Source of the DNA: Thiotrichaceae bacterium
Lineage (GTDB): Bacteria; Pseudomonadota; Gammaproteobacteria; Thiotrichales; Thiotrichaceae
Length of the DNA: 64,000 bases
Assembly (NCBI GenBank): GCA_026989335.1
Contig: JALSJN010000011.1
Coordinates: 34,977 to 98,976 of the forward strand
Reading direction: 5' to 3'
Shown: in pieces, positions 36,353 through 44,499 of the stretch
Position numbering within the stretch: the stretch's first letter is position 1
Layout of the letters: every line of letters begins with the position of its first letter
Position numbers and translations under genes: made by a program
The notes under the pieces: model-generated
Database searches by the model: none
The model's input: only the letters and a program-made list of their open reading frames with translations
Told to the model about the DNA's origin: nothing

Positions 36353-37111
36353 ATGGGCTTTACAAAATTATTAAGAAAAATTGCAACGGGCTCTTCAGAG
36401 CTTAATGCGACTGATTCATCAAAACCTATCAATATTACAGCAAAACTTTCGAGCATAACGGTAAGACACCAAGGCAAACCTGTGGTTATTGAGCGCAACC
36501 AAGATACTCACGCAAAAATTAACGACCTGTTTGCGAAGACCTCCCGTCCATGCCCTCCATTTTGTGTGCAGCCGATGACGATCGCACCGAATGTGGATAC
36601 TATCGGTGAGTTAGAAATGCTGGACTGTTTACAGCAAGCAGACAATCAAAAGGCAACGGATGAATCAATCTTAATTATTGATTCACGAATAAAAGAGTGG
36701 GTAGAGAAAGGTACTATTCCGAGCGCGAAACACATCCCTTGGACATCATTAGTTATCAGCGATGACAATACCTTGAACGACGTTATGGCGTTGCTTAAGC
36801 AAAGTTTTGGGGTGAAAATTGCCGAAAGCACAAATGCTGGAGAAATGAGCGCAGCATTTGAGCAAGGGAATATCAGTGAAAAATTAGACTTTTCAAAGGC
36901 GAAAACGTTGGTGCTTTTTTGTAATGGCAGTTGGTGTGGACAAACACCTGAAGCGATACAGGCCTTGTTAGCGCTATCTTACCCTGCCGACAAATTAAAG
37001 TATTTTCGCGATGGCATGCAAGGCTGGCTTTCACTAGGGTTAACCACAGTAACCTCGCAATCTAAAAAAAGCTCGAAAACAGAGCCTGCTTGTAAATTAA
37101 TCACTAAATAA
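36353..37111 (+). CDS. Rhodanese-domain protein
   Basis: 252 residues from the ATG at 36353; an upstream in-frame start would translate through a short repeat (CGCTGACGCGTGCAA). After a short N-terminal part with a PCPPFC motif (about 63-68), a rhodanese domain spans about 85-235, with the putative active cysteine in LFCNGSWCGQTPEAI. There is no signal peptide. It probably handles sulfane sulfur. It precedes the ion-channel gene by 73 bases and could share its transcript. The long insert before the cysteine is unusual for a simple rhodanese. Confidence 0.8.
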   Translation: MGFTKLLRKIATGSSELNATDSSKPINITAKLSSITVRHQGKPVVIERNQDTHAKINDLFAKTSRPCPPFCVQPMTIAPNVDTIGELEMLDCLQQADNQKATDESILIIDSRIKEWVEKGTIPSAKHIPWTSLVISDDNTLNDVMALLKQSFGVKIAESTNAGEMSAAFEQGNISEKLDFSKAKTLVLFCNGSWCGQTPEAIQALLALSYPADKLKYFRDGMQGWLSLGLTTVTSQSKKSSKTEPACKLITK

Positions 37112-37184
37112 ATATATTTCTCTAGCCCGCTAAAAAGCAATAAAGGTAATATAAGGTCTCAAATAAGAAACTGTAGAAATAGTA

Positions 37185-38165
37185 ATGCAAACAACTCGCC
37201 GTTGGTTATATCAAGTATTAGAAACTCACGATAATGAGCGAGTGGGTCGTTTGATTAATTCATTCTTGATGCTACTGATTTTTCTTAACGTCATTGTCAT
37301 CATTGCATCATCCGAATCTCAAATTGACGAGAAATTTCATACGCTATTTGTTGGCTTTGAAATATTCTCATTAATTATTTTTACTACTGAATACCTTTTA
37401 AGGGCTTGGGTTTCCGTTGAAAAGACTAACTTTACCCACCCTGTTAAGGGTCGCTTAAAATATTTATTAACGCCGATGGCATTAATTGATTTATTAGCCA
37501 TTTTGCCTTCACTGTTTTTATTATTAGGCGCTGATTTATTTATTTTACGCGCCCTACGTCTTGTACGATTATTTAAACTAACCCGTTATTCACGCTCAAT
37601 GGACTTGCTGCTCACTGTCGCTAAACAAGAAGCAGACACCATCTTTTCTGCCATTTTTATTTTGATCATACTGATTATTATTGCAGCAACTGGCATCTTT
37701 ATGATTGAAGGGGATGCACAGCCCAAAGAATTTGGAAGTATTCCACGAGCCTTATGGTGGGCAACGGTAACTCTCACAACCGTTGGCTATGGTGATGTTG
37801 TGCCGATAACGATGCTAGGAAGAGTGTTAGGCATATTTATCGTTATCACGGGCATTGGAATTGCGGCGTTGCCAGCAGGTATTTTAGCGTCAGGATTTAC
37901 CACTGAAATTAATCGCCGTCGTGAACGTTACAAAGCATTTATTGTGGGTCGCTTACAAAATGGCATACTAAACACAGCCGATAAAGAAAGTTTAAATCAT
38001 ATTCGCGCAGAGCTTGGTATAACGCGTAGTGATGGCGCTTTAATGTTAAACGAGGCACGTAACGAACAGAAAGTTTCGAGTAAGGTTTTTTGCCCACACT
38101 GCGGTAATGATGTACATATCCAACATCATCGAGAAAATAAAATACAAGCAAAGGAAACAAAATGA
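37185..38165 (+). CDS. Voltage-gated potassium channel with C-terminal CxxC motif
   Basis: 326 residues, six membrane segments. S4 is at about 117-138 with regularly spaced arginines (LRALRLVRLFKLTRYSR); the pore loop with selectivity filter TVGYGD is at 199-204; S6 is at about 212-235. The cytoplasmic tail contains CPHC at 303-306 followed by HIQHH, possibly a zinc or redox site. It overlaps the hemerythrin gene by four bases (ATGA), so the two are translationally coupled. A channel opened or closed according to oxygen or redox state is an attractive reading. Confidence 0.9.
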   Translation: MQTTRRWLYQVLETHDNERVGRLINSFLMLLIFLNVIVIIASSESQIDEKFHTLFVGFEIFSLIIFTTEYLLRAWVSVEKTNFTHPVKGRLKYLLTPMALIDLLAILPSLFLLLGADLFILRALRLVRLFKLTRYSRSMDLLLTVAKQEADTIFSAIFILIILIIIAATGIFMIEGDAQPKEFGSIPRALWWATVTLTTVGYGDVVPITMLGRVLGIFIVITGIGIAALPAGILASGFTTEINRRRERYKAFIVGRLQNGILNTADKESLNHIRAELGITRSDGALMLNEARNEQKVSSKVFCPHCGNDVHIQHHRENKIQAKETK

Positions 38166-38596
38166 AAAGAATTGAACAACTGCAAAAATTATCCCGCGAA
38201 CACCATGGGTCTTTGGTGATGGCTAAGAACTTAATGGAAGTTGCTGAGCAGGGTGATGAGGCGGCGTTAGCGAAAGCAATCGAAACCTTGAAAGCTTATG
38301 ATGAGGATGAACTTGAAGTGCATTTTCAACACGAAGAACGTACCATTTTTAGTGTGATATTTAGAAACTATCAAGAGCATATCGGACTAGCGACGACCTT
38401 ATTAAAAGAGCATGGCTTGATGCGTAGGATGATTCCAGCGATAACACCTGAAACCGCCAAAAAAGATTTGGCCGATTTTGGTTTAGTGTTAAGAAATCAT
38501 ACGCGTATCGAAGAGCGCGAACTTTTCCCTATTATTGAAGCTGAGTTTAGTGATGAGGAACTTGCTGCAATATTAAATTTTGTTCCGCTTGATTGA
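38162..38596 (+). CDS. Hemerythrin-domain protein
   Basis: 144 residues forming a four-helix hemerythrin/HHE domain. Likely diiron ligands: His15, His54 and Glu58 (HFQHE), His84, His113 and Glu117 (HTRIEERE). It binds oxygen, nitric oxide or iron. Its start codon overlaps the stop of the potassium-channel gene, suggesting that it works with the channel as sensor or modulator. A terminator hairpin follows at 38623-38654. Confidence 0.88.
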   Translation: MKRIEQLQKLSREHHGSLVMAKNLMEVAEQGDEAALAKAIETLKAYDEDELEVHFQHEERTIFSVIFRNYQEHIGLATTLLKEHGLMRRMIPAITPETAKKDLADFGLVLRNHTRIEERELFPIIEAEFSDEELAAILNFVPLD

Positions 38597-38622
38597 CAAC
38601 ATTTTTTATTTTGGATAACAAT

Positions 38623-38654
38623 GTGTTTTGGGTACACAATGTTTTTTATTGAGT
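38623..38654 (+). terminator. Terminator after the hemerythrin gene
   Basis: AACAATGTGT and ACACAATGTT pair over ten positions with one mismatch around a TTTGGGT loop and are followed by six T. It closes the rhodanese-channel-hemerythrin transcript. Confidence 0.7.
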
Positions 38655-38702
38655 TAATGTGTTGAAATTAGCGTGCTAAGCTATATATCAAACTAACGGA
38701 AG

Positions 38703-39047
38703 TTAGCCTTGGGCTTGCATCTCATCGGGACGTACAATATCAAAACCAGACTGATGCCATGAGATAATCCCACCACGAAGATTGAGTGCTTCAATTTCTG
38801 TGTTTTGAGCAAGGTACGAACACGCTTGACCTGAACGTGCGCCACTACGACAATAAATAATTATTTTTTTGTCTTTAGAGAGGTCATTTATTTTTAAGGG
38901 TAGGGTGTGGAGCGGAACAAACTCGCCGCCTTCAATGATGCCTTGAGCAAACTCTGCTTGTGAACGAACATCTAATAATTGGATATTGTCACCGTTATCC
39001 ATCATTTCTTTTAACGCCGTTGCGTCGATTTCTTTTACGCCAAACAT
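38703..39047 (-). CDS. Single-domain rhodanese
   Basis: About 114 residues from the ATG at 39047; an upstream in-frame extension has no ribosome site and is unlike the family. It has the GlpE-like pattern: LLDVRSQAEFAQGIIEGGEF, then the active-site loop CRSGARSG with the catalytic cysteine. Sulfur transferase, cytoplasmic. It converges on the hemerythrin gene. Confidence 0.88.
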   Translation of the reverse strand: MFGVKEIDATALKEMMDNGDNIQLLDVRSQAEFAQGIIEGGEFVPLHTLPLKINDLSKDKKIIIYCRSGARSGQACSYLAQNTEIEALNLRGGIISWHQSGFDIVRPDEMQAQG

Positions 39048-39360
39048 TTCAATAAAACCTTTATAAGTAAGTGCTAATAAACTTATATTATATTTACCCA
39101 GTGAACTAGTCAAGATATAACTTTTTGATGAAGGAACTAAAACAAATCAAGCTATATTCTTAGGCAAGGGTAAGGGGGTGGTAAGTATTTTTTAGACTTA
39201 ACCTAAGAAGAGAATAGTTATACTTTTGTTTGTGGTATTCAATCAAGTCACTGTGATTTCCTTCTAAAACCATATCTAATAATTACTGACGTTCATCACT
39301 TTATTCATATTATTTCTGTAAAATATTTGACATTTATCAAAATAAAGGTAATAACAACTT

Positions 39361-39410
39361 TAAGAGATCGTTTTCAAAAGCAAAGTTGATCGTCTCAACG
39401 TTGCTTTTTT
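39361..39410 (+). ncRNA. Candidate short RNA with its own promoter and terminator
   Basis: TTGACA (39327-39332), a 16-base spacer and TAATAA (39349-39354) predict a start near 39361. After about 15 bases comes a strong terminator: AAAAGCAA(A)GTTGA, a five-base loop and TCAACGTTGCTTTT, then further T (39376-39410). No gene ends here on the plus strand, so the hairpin has no other obvious client. It may be a short regulatory RNA or a relic. Confidence 0.4.
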
Positions 39411-39437
39411 CAAAAAATAACACTAAATGAAAGCTCG

Positions 39438-39570
39438 GCACGAATTAGATGATAGAGTAAAAGTGACTAAAATTTACTGCTTTCGTTGGAGAGCCAGCTG
39501 ATAGACTGTTATTAGTTTTATTTCCCGCTTCATTCAGTAATATGAGCCTACTTTCTTTCGCCGCTGACTC
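39438..39570. repeat. Dispersed intergenic repeat, copy 2
   Basis: Matches 11261-11400 over its first 40 or so bases (about four fifths identical by eye) and again over the closing TTTCTTTCGCCGCTGAC block. It has no coding capacity. It lies 50 bases upstream of the DUF2189 gene and could carry its promoter. Confidence 0.5.
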
Positions 39571-39619
39571 ATATAAAGTTTTTTGAAATGATCATTCAAC
39601 ACCAAAAAAGGAGATTGAA

Positions 39620-40474
39620 ATGGCAGCTCAGCACAGCATACTTGATGAAGAACAAGAATTTGATTACTCACAAAAAATAGTAATACGTAAAGTCGATAGT
39701 AGTGCGCCCATGCGTTGGTTAGGCAAAGGCATTAAAGATTTTAAAGCCGTTCCTTTGTTAAGCCTATCTTACGGTATTTTATACGCTGCTATCGGCTTGT
39801 TGCTAATATGGCTAACATACAAAAATCCTATTTATGCTTTTGGCTTAGTCGCTGTCTTTTATTTACTAGGCCCCATAATAGCGGTGGGGGCCTATTGTAT
39901 TAGTAGGCACCTTGAAGCAGGGGTTACACCGAGTTTTGGCAAGGGTTGTAAAGCCCTCTGCTATAACCCCGTTGGCATCGTAGGCTTCTCAATTGTTATA
40001 GGGATGCTCATTATTTTTTGGTTACTTATAACAGGGACTTTATTTGCCATTCACTTTGGATCACCTAATCTTGGTGATGGTATTATGGAAACGCTACTCG
40101 CCAATGAAGCAAGTATGCAGTTTGCAGGCTTGCTCGCACTGGTTGGCTTAAGCTTTGCCATTGTCAGCTTTATGATCAGTGTTATTTCAATTCCCTTAAT
40201 GACGCACCGCAAAGTTGACGTAGTAACAGCGATGATAACTAGCGTTAGGGCGGTGAAGAAAAACCCTGTCGTTATGTTTACCTGGGCATTTGCGATTGTT
40301 GCTTTAATTGGGTTAGGCTTCGCCTTCTTTTTTGTTGGAGTTGCTATCACGTTACCTATTGTGGGTCATGCCAGCTGGCATGCTTACAGAGAGCTCGTTG
40401 TCGATGACCGTATAATTACTGTCGATGATTGTGACTTACCCACGTTTCCTTTTATGAAAAATAAATTGGTTTAA
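39620..40474 (+). CDS. DUF2189 integral membrane protein
   Basis: 284 residues with six or seven membrane segments from about residue 45. The N-terminal cytoplasmic part (residues 1-45) ends in the family's typical WLGKGIKDFKAVPLLSLSYG. The C-terminal TLPIVGHASWHAYRELV is also typical. It is a common proteobacterial inner-membrane family, often near cytochrome oxidase or SCO genes, as here (72 bases before). Function unknown. AAAAGGAGA precedes the ATG. Confidence 0.88.
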   Translation: MAAQHSILDEEQEFDYSQKIVIRKVDSSAPMRWLGKGIKDFKAVPLLSLSYGILYAAIGLLLIWLTYKNPIYAFGLVAVFYLLGPIIAVGAYCISRHLEAGVTPSFGKGCKALCYNPVGIVGFSIVIGMLIIFWLLITGTLFAIHFGSPNLGDGIMETLLANEASMQFAGLLALVGLSFAIVSFMISVISIPLMTHRKVDVVTAMITSVRAVKKNPVVMFTWAFAIVALIGLGFAFFFVGVAITLPIVGHASWHAYRELVVDDRIITVDDCDLPTFPFMKNKLV

Positions 40475-40546
40475 TAAATAATATCAGAGGCTTACACTTC
40501 TTGTTGTTGGCCTCTGTCACACCTAAAGTCTACTTTAAATTATAAA

Positions 40547-41134
40547 ATGAAAATAATACTTCCCTTAGCTCTGATTGCTTTTGTACTGGGTATCACACTC
40601 AGTCTTAATTATTTTAATAAAAACAACCAAGTTGCAAGTGCATCGCAAATGCAATACCCCGCTGGTGGTGATTTCACTTTAACGCAGGCTAAGCAACAGG
40701 TAAGGCTCTCGGATTTCCAAGGTAGAGTTCGATTACTGTTTTTTGGCTATACATCGTGCCCTGACATTTGCCCAACTTCTTTGGCTCTTATTAGTTCATC
40801 GTTAAAACAATTAACAGCACAAGAATTAGCGCAGGTTCAAGTGTTTTTTATTAGCGTTGATCCCGAGCGTGATACACCTGAAAAGCTAAAAGATTACACT
40901 AAATACTTTCACTCTAGCATTCTGGGAGTGACGGGTACTATGACGGAAATAGATAATGTGGTGAAGCAGTATGGAACGAGTTATAGAAAAGTTGATAGTA
41001 ACTCTGCTATGGGTTATTTAGTCGATCACTCTGCATCTGTTTATGTTATCGATCAAGAGGGTAAAGTTGTTGATATGTTGCCACATGGGTTGCCAACTGA
41101 AGAAATCACTAAAGCTATTCGTAAGCTTATCTAA
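40547..41134 (+). CDS. SCO1/SenC-family copper protein
   Basis: 195 residues: an N-terminal membrane anchor (about 1-20), then a thioredoxin-like domain with the copper ligands CPDIC in FGYTSCPDICPTS (about 74-80) and a conserved His in VDHSASVYVID (about 162). It delivers copper to the CuA site of cytochrome oxidase or works as a thiol reductase in the periplasm. It follows the DUF2189 gene. A small hairpin AGAGGC/GCCTCT at 40488-40517 lies between them, without a T run. Confidence 0.92.
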   Translation: MKIILPLALIAFVLGITLSLNYFNKNNQVASASQMQYPAGGDFTLTQAKQQVRLSDFQGRVRLLFFGYTSCPDICPTSLALISSSLKQLTAQELAQVQVFFISVDPERDTPEKLKDYTKYFHSSILGVTGTMTEIDNVVKQYGTSYRKVDSNSAMGYLVDHSASVYVIDQEGKVVDMLPHGLPTEEITKAIRKLI

Positions 41135-41152
41135 ACAGTAAGTGACATCACC

Positions 41153-42052
41153 TTAATAAATACTTTTCTGACCATCGGGTCGAGTGCGATACCATTTTAA
41201 CAACCACATATACTGTGCAGGGTTTTTCTGGATTAATTTCTCCAACGCTTGATTTAACTGGTGGGCATCCTCATTTGTATTTTTACTAGGATAATCTTGC
41301 AAGGCGGGTGCAATTTCTAATACATATTTTTGGGTTGTAGAGTTATACCACGCAAAAGCAGGGAGGGCAGCGGCTTTACCTAGTTTTGCTAATCGCGCGG
41401 TGGTGGTTAATGTGGCTTTTTGTTTGCCAAAAAAAGGTACAAAAACGGCGTTTTCTTTACCTAAGTCTTCATCAGGCAAAAAGATCATTAGGCGACCTGG
41501 GGTTAATGATTTAACCAGTTTTCGCAAGCCTTCATCACGCGAAACTACAAAGGCGACGTGCCGACAGCGTGCTTTGGCGATCATCCAATCCATGACTGCA
41601 TTTTTAGAGGTTTTGTAAGAGCCGAATGCTTCGTAATGGAAGCCTAAGGCGGCTGGACCAAATTCCAGCATCACGCTATGTGCCAATAAAATGATAATAC
41701 TTTTATTCTCTGCCAGGGCATTATCAATATGCGCTTTTCCTGCTATTTCTACTTTGCTGGCAAGTCGCTTTTGGCTGGCGAAAAAGAGTAAACTGTAATC
41801 AACTAAGGCACAGCCGTACCATGCTAAATGATCTTTTATAAGTGCTTCTCGCTTTTCTTCTGATAGGTTTGGAAAAGCAATTTCTAAATTGGTTTTGACC
41901 ACCTTGTAGCGCTTCTTCTTTTTATTGTTGTAAATCGCATTTCCCACTTTCCTTCCAAGGGCATGACGTAAACCTTCAGGAAGTTGAGCCACAATAAAAG
42001 CCAAGATCAGGCTCACCCAAGTTAGCCAGTAACGCGGGTGTAACAGCGTCAT
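41153..42052 (-). CDS. LpxL/HtrB-type lipid A acyltransferase
   Basis: About 299 residues from the ATG at 42052, which places TLLHPRYWLTWV at the N-terminus as in E. coli LpxL; a longer TTG-initiated reading overlaps the upstream gene by 23 bases. One membrane anchor lies at about 8-25. The catalytic HxxxxE motif is in LLAHSVMLEFG. A late acyltransferase adding a secondary acyl chain to lipid A. It is downstream of the cinA-like and hemH genes on the same strand, forming an apparent three-gene operon. Confidence 0.85.
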   Translation of the reverse strand: MTLLHPRYWLTWVSLILAFIVAQLPEGLRHALGRKVGNAIYNNKKKKRYKVVKTNLEIAFPNLSEEKREALIKDHLAWYGCALVDYSLLFFASQKRLASKVEIAGKAHIDNALAENKSIIILLAHSVMLEFGPAALGFHYEAFGSYKTSKNAVMDWMIAKARCRHVAFVVSRDEGLRKLVKSLTPGRLMIFLPDEDLGKENAVFVPFFGKQKATLTTTARLAKLGKAAALPAFAWYNSTTQKYVLEIAPALQDYPSKNTNEDAHQLNQALEKLIQKNPAQYMWLLKWYRTRPDGQKSIY

Positions 42053-42092
42053 GCTAAAAGCTATCCCGCAACTTTTTTTATTTGAGGAAGCT

Positions 42093-42866
42093 TCAGCCAC
42101 GGTATTTATACGCAATGTTCATTGTATTTAATTGTTTTTCTAGCCATTTTCCGGCCTCATTAGCAGCGGCTTGCTTACCTTTTAAACCAAAATCAATTAG
42201 CTCTCCTCGATGTTGTGTATTAGGCAAACTTGATAATCGAACCTGGGGATAAGTTTCTAGCAGGGTATTCATCATATCCAGTAGGGTACTTTCAGGCACA
42301 CCTAAAATATCCCAGCGCAAATCAACATTGGGGTGGTCGTTAAAAAGGTGTGAATAATGCGTGTCTAACGCCCATTCCACCATCGGCCACGACATATTAG
42401 GGAAACCCGGCACAAAATGATGATGAGCCACTTTAAACCCCGGCACGCGGTTGATGGTATTGGGGATTAAGCTCGCACCTTCAGGCAAATCACTCATTAA
42501 AATTCGGTTAGGGTAAGCGCGCTCACCAAACTGTTCTTCGATAATAGCTTGTGCTTCAGTATGGCGTGTTAACTTAACTCCAAAGGCACGAGCCGCACTA
42601 GCACGAGTCAAATCATCGGGGGTTGCGCCGATACCACCAAAGCTGAAAACCACATCATTTGTGGGGATTGTTTGCTGTAAAGTGCTCGCGATTTCATCTA
42701 TGGTATCACCAATTATGCGCACCCAACTTAATGACATGCCGCGCGTCTTTAAAAGTTCAATCACTTTTGTCATGTGTTTATCGTGGCGCGAGCCATTGAG
42801 TAACTCATCACCAATTAGGATAATACCGACTTGCTGTTGTTGTGACTGACTGAGAGAAGTGTTCAC
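42093..42866 (-). CDS. CinA/molybdopterin-binding-family protein
   Basis: 257 residues with the MoaB/MogA-like fold that forms the N-terminal half of CinA: VGIILIGDELLNGSRHDKHM, VFSFGGIGATPDDLTR and a FVPGFPNMSWPM-like segment. The C-terminal nicotinamide-nucleotide deamidase domain of full-length CinA is missing, which is a common short form. The role may be pyrophosphatase-like nucleotide cleanup. It overlaps hemH by four bases. Confidence 0.85.
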   Translation of the reverse strand: MNTSLSQSQQQQVGIILIGDELLNGSRHDKHMTKVIELLKTRGMSLSWVRIIGDTIDEIASTLQQTIPTNDVVFSFGGIGATPDDLTRASAARAFGVKLTRHTEAQAIIEEQFGERAYPNRILMSDLPEGASLIPNTINRVPGFKVAHHHFVPGFPNMSWPMVEWALDTHYSHLFNDHPNVDLRWDILGVPESTLLDMMNTLLETYPQVRLSSLPNTQHRGELIDFGLKGKQAAANEAGKWLEKQLNTMNIAYKYRG

Positions 42867-43975
42867 AACTTAGCACCTTTACTTTTTGCGCGTTCGACAC
42901 TGAGCTTATTATTTTTTTCTTGCTGCGAGTCAGACCAACTGGGCTCAGCTTCTTTCCAGCCCTGCGTATGTTGTTGCACTAAATCAGCCAGAGCACTGAT
43001 ATGAGAAGGCGTGTCATTTAATGCGGGAATGTAGCGATACTCCTCACCGCCAGCTGCTAAAAAGTACTCCCGATTTTCCATATCGATTTCTTCTAAAGTT
43101 TCCAAGCAGTCTGCAGGAAATCCTGGACACATTATATCAACACGTTTAACTCCTTTTTTAGGTAAGCTTTTCAACGTGCTTTCGGTATAGGGTTTGAGCC
43201 ATTCTGTTTTACCAAAACGCGATTGAAAAGTAAGTTGCCACTGTTCTTTTTCTAAGCCTAATTGCTCGGCGAGCAAACGCCCCGTTTTATGACACTGGCA
43301 AAAGTACGGGTCACCCAAGTCTAAATTACGCTTTGGTAAACCATGAAATGACATTAAGAGTAGGTCGCTTTGCCCATTACTATTCCAATGATCTTTCACG
43401 CTATCAGCGAGCGCATTAATGTAACTGGTTGAATCATGGTATTGCATGATATAGCGCATTTCAGGGATCCAGCGCCATGTTTTTAAGACCTTATTAATCG
43501 CATCAAAACTGGTTGCTGTAGTGGTGGCCGAATATTGTGGGTACAAAGGTAATACCACGATGCGGTGTGCGCCTTTTTCTTTCAATGTGGTTAAGGCTGT
43601 TTTAATGTTGGGGTTGCCATAACGCATTGCCAGCTCGATATGTACGGGGCCTTTAATACGTGATTTTATTTCTTGTTGTAGTAAGTCGGCTTGACGTTGC
43701 GAATAATGTAGCAGCGGTGAGCCTTGATCTAGCCAGATTTTTTTGTAGTTGGCCGCACTTTTAGCGGGGCGCTTTGGCAAAATTACACCGTATAAAATGG
43801 GCAACCAAGCTAGCCGAGGAATTTCAACCACGCGAGGATCGGCTAGAAACTCAGCCAAATACTTCCTTACTGATGCTGTTGTTGGCTCATCTGGAGTGCC
43901 TAAATTAACTAATAGCACGCCAATACTTTCTGCCTTGCCATGAAAAAATGACTTATCACTAGTAACTTTTGCCAC
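42863..43975 (-). CDS. hemH: Ferrochelatase
   Basis: 370 residues; inserts ferrous iron into protoporphyrin IX, the last step of heme synthesis. Family segments: VLLVNLGTPDEPT, the catalytic His in LMSFHGLPKRNL, DPYFCQCHKTGRLLAE and the CPGFPADCLETLEEI segment with the conserved Glu. The C-terminal 35 residues are an extra charged tail. It is first in a run with the cinA-like and lpxL-like genes, an unusual companion set for a heme gene, and apart from hemCDXY. Confidence 0.96.
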   Translation of the reverse strand: MAKVTSDKSFFHGKAESIGVLLVNLGTPDEPTTASVRKYLAEFLADPRVVEIPRLAWLPILYGVILPKRPAKSAANYKKIWLDQGSPLLHYSQRQADLLQQEIKSRIKGPVHIELAMRYGNPNIKTALTTLKEKGAHRIVVLPLYPQYSATTTATSFDAINKVLKTWRWIPEMRYIMQYHDSTSYINALADSVKDHWNSNGQSDLLLMSFHGLPKRNLDLGDPYFCQCHKTGRLLAEQLGLEKEQWQLTFQSRFGKTEWLKPYTESTLKSLPKKGVKRVDIMCPGFPADCLETLEEIDMENREYFLAAGGEEYRYIPALNDTPSHISALADLVQQHTQGWKEAEPSWSDSQQEKNNKLSVERAKSKGAKL

Positions 43976-44137
43976 TTGTTTCTCACATCTCTAATAAAAA
44001 ACTAAGAATAACACGTCCAATTAGACGAATGGATAGGATAATCGTTACTAGCCCTTATCTTTTATAACAGAGAGGTCTATAATCAACTCATTCGAGGCAT
44101 TAGCCTTGTAAGCAAATAATCCAAAAAGGTAAATATT

Positions 44138-44401
44138 ATGGCACGAGTCACTGTTGAAGATTGTCTAAAGCATGTTGAAACAAATTATGATTTAGTTCTA
44201 CAAGCCGCTAAGCGCGCACGTGAACTGGCAGACGGAGCGCCTGCACTGCTTGAAGAAGAAGGTGATAAGCCAGTTGTGATTGCATTGCGTGAAATTGCTG
44301 CAAACATAAAACCAGAAGATGTTTTTGAAGTTGAAGCGCCAAGTGAAATGACACTAGATCAAGACCAAAGCCAAGAACCTGTCGAAATTACTGTTGGTTA
44401 A
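44138..44401 (+). CDS. rpoZ: RNA polymerase omega subunit
   Basis: 87 residues; binds and stabilises the beta-prime subunit. [20 protein letters not shown] is the classic N-terminus, and the [11 protein letters not shown] segment follows. It is the usual upstream neighbour of spoT; here a mini-element sits between the two (44414-44499). AAAGGT ten bases before the ATG serves as ribosome site. Confidence 0.96.
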   Translation: MARVTVEDCLKHVETNYDLVLQAAKRARELADGAPALLEEEGDKPVVIALREIAANIKPEDVFEVEAPSEMTLDQDQSQEPVEITVG

Positions 44402-44413
44402 TTGTTTGATTCG

Positions 44414-44499
44414 TTAAGGAGGACCTGATTAAGTCGATTAGAATTTAGCGGCTGTTTTAGCAAGCTAAAAATAATTGGACTTGATCAGGATCTCCTTAA
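44414..44499. mobile_element. Mini-element (MITE-like) between rpoZ and spoT
   Basis: A 78-base element (44418-44495) with 18-base terminal inverted repeats GGAGGACCTGATTAAGTC and (complement of the right end) GGAGATCCTGATCAAGTC, flanked by TTAA on each side. The interior (TTTAGC...GCTAAA) extends the pairing, so the whole can fold into one long hairpin. The final A of the right-hand TTAA is the first base of the preferred spoT start codon, and AGGA within the right repeat lies eight bases before it. Confidence 0.75.

Larger units (their letters stand above)
39048..39619. other. Non-coding stretch with small RNA candidate and repeat
   Basis: About 570 bases. It contains a TTGACA/TAATAA promoter and terminator pair (39327-39410) and copy 2 of the dispersed repeat (39438-39570), each listed separately. 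No protein gene is supported. Confidence 0.6.

Noticed and set aside
42053..42115. Longer N-terminus for the LpxL-type gene
   Set aside because: TTG start overlapping the upstream gene; the family begins close to TLLHPRYWLTW.
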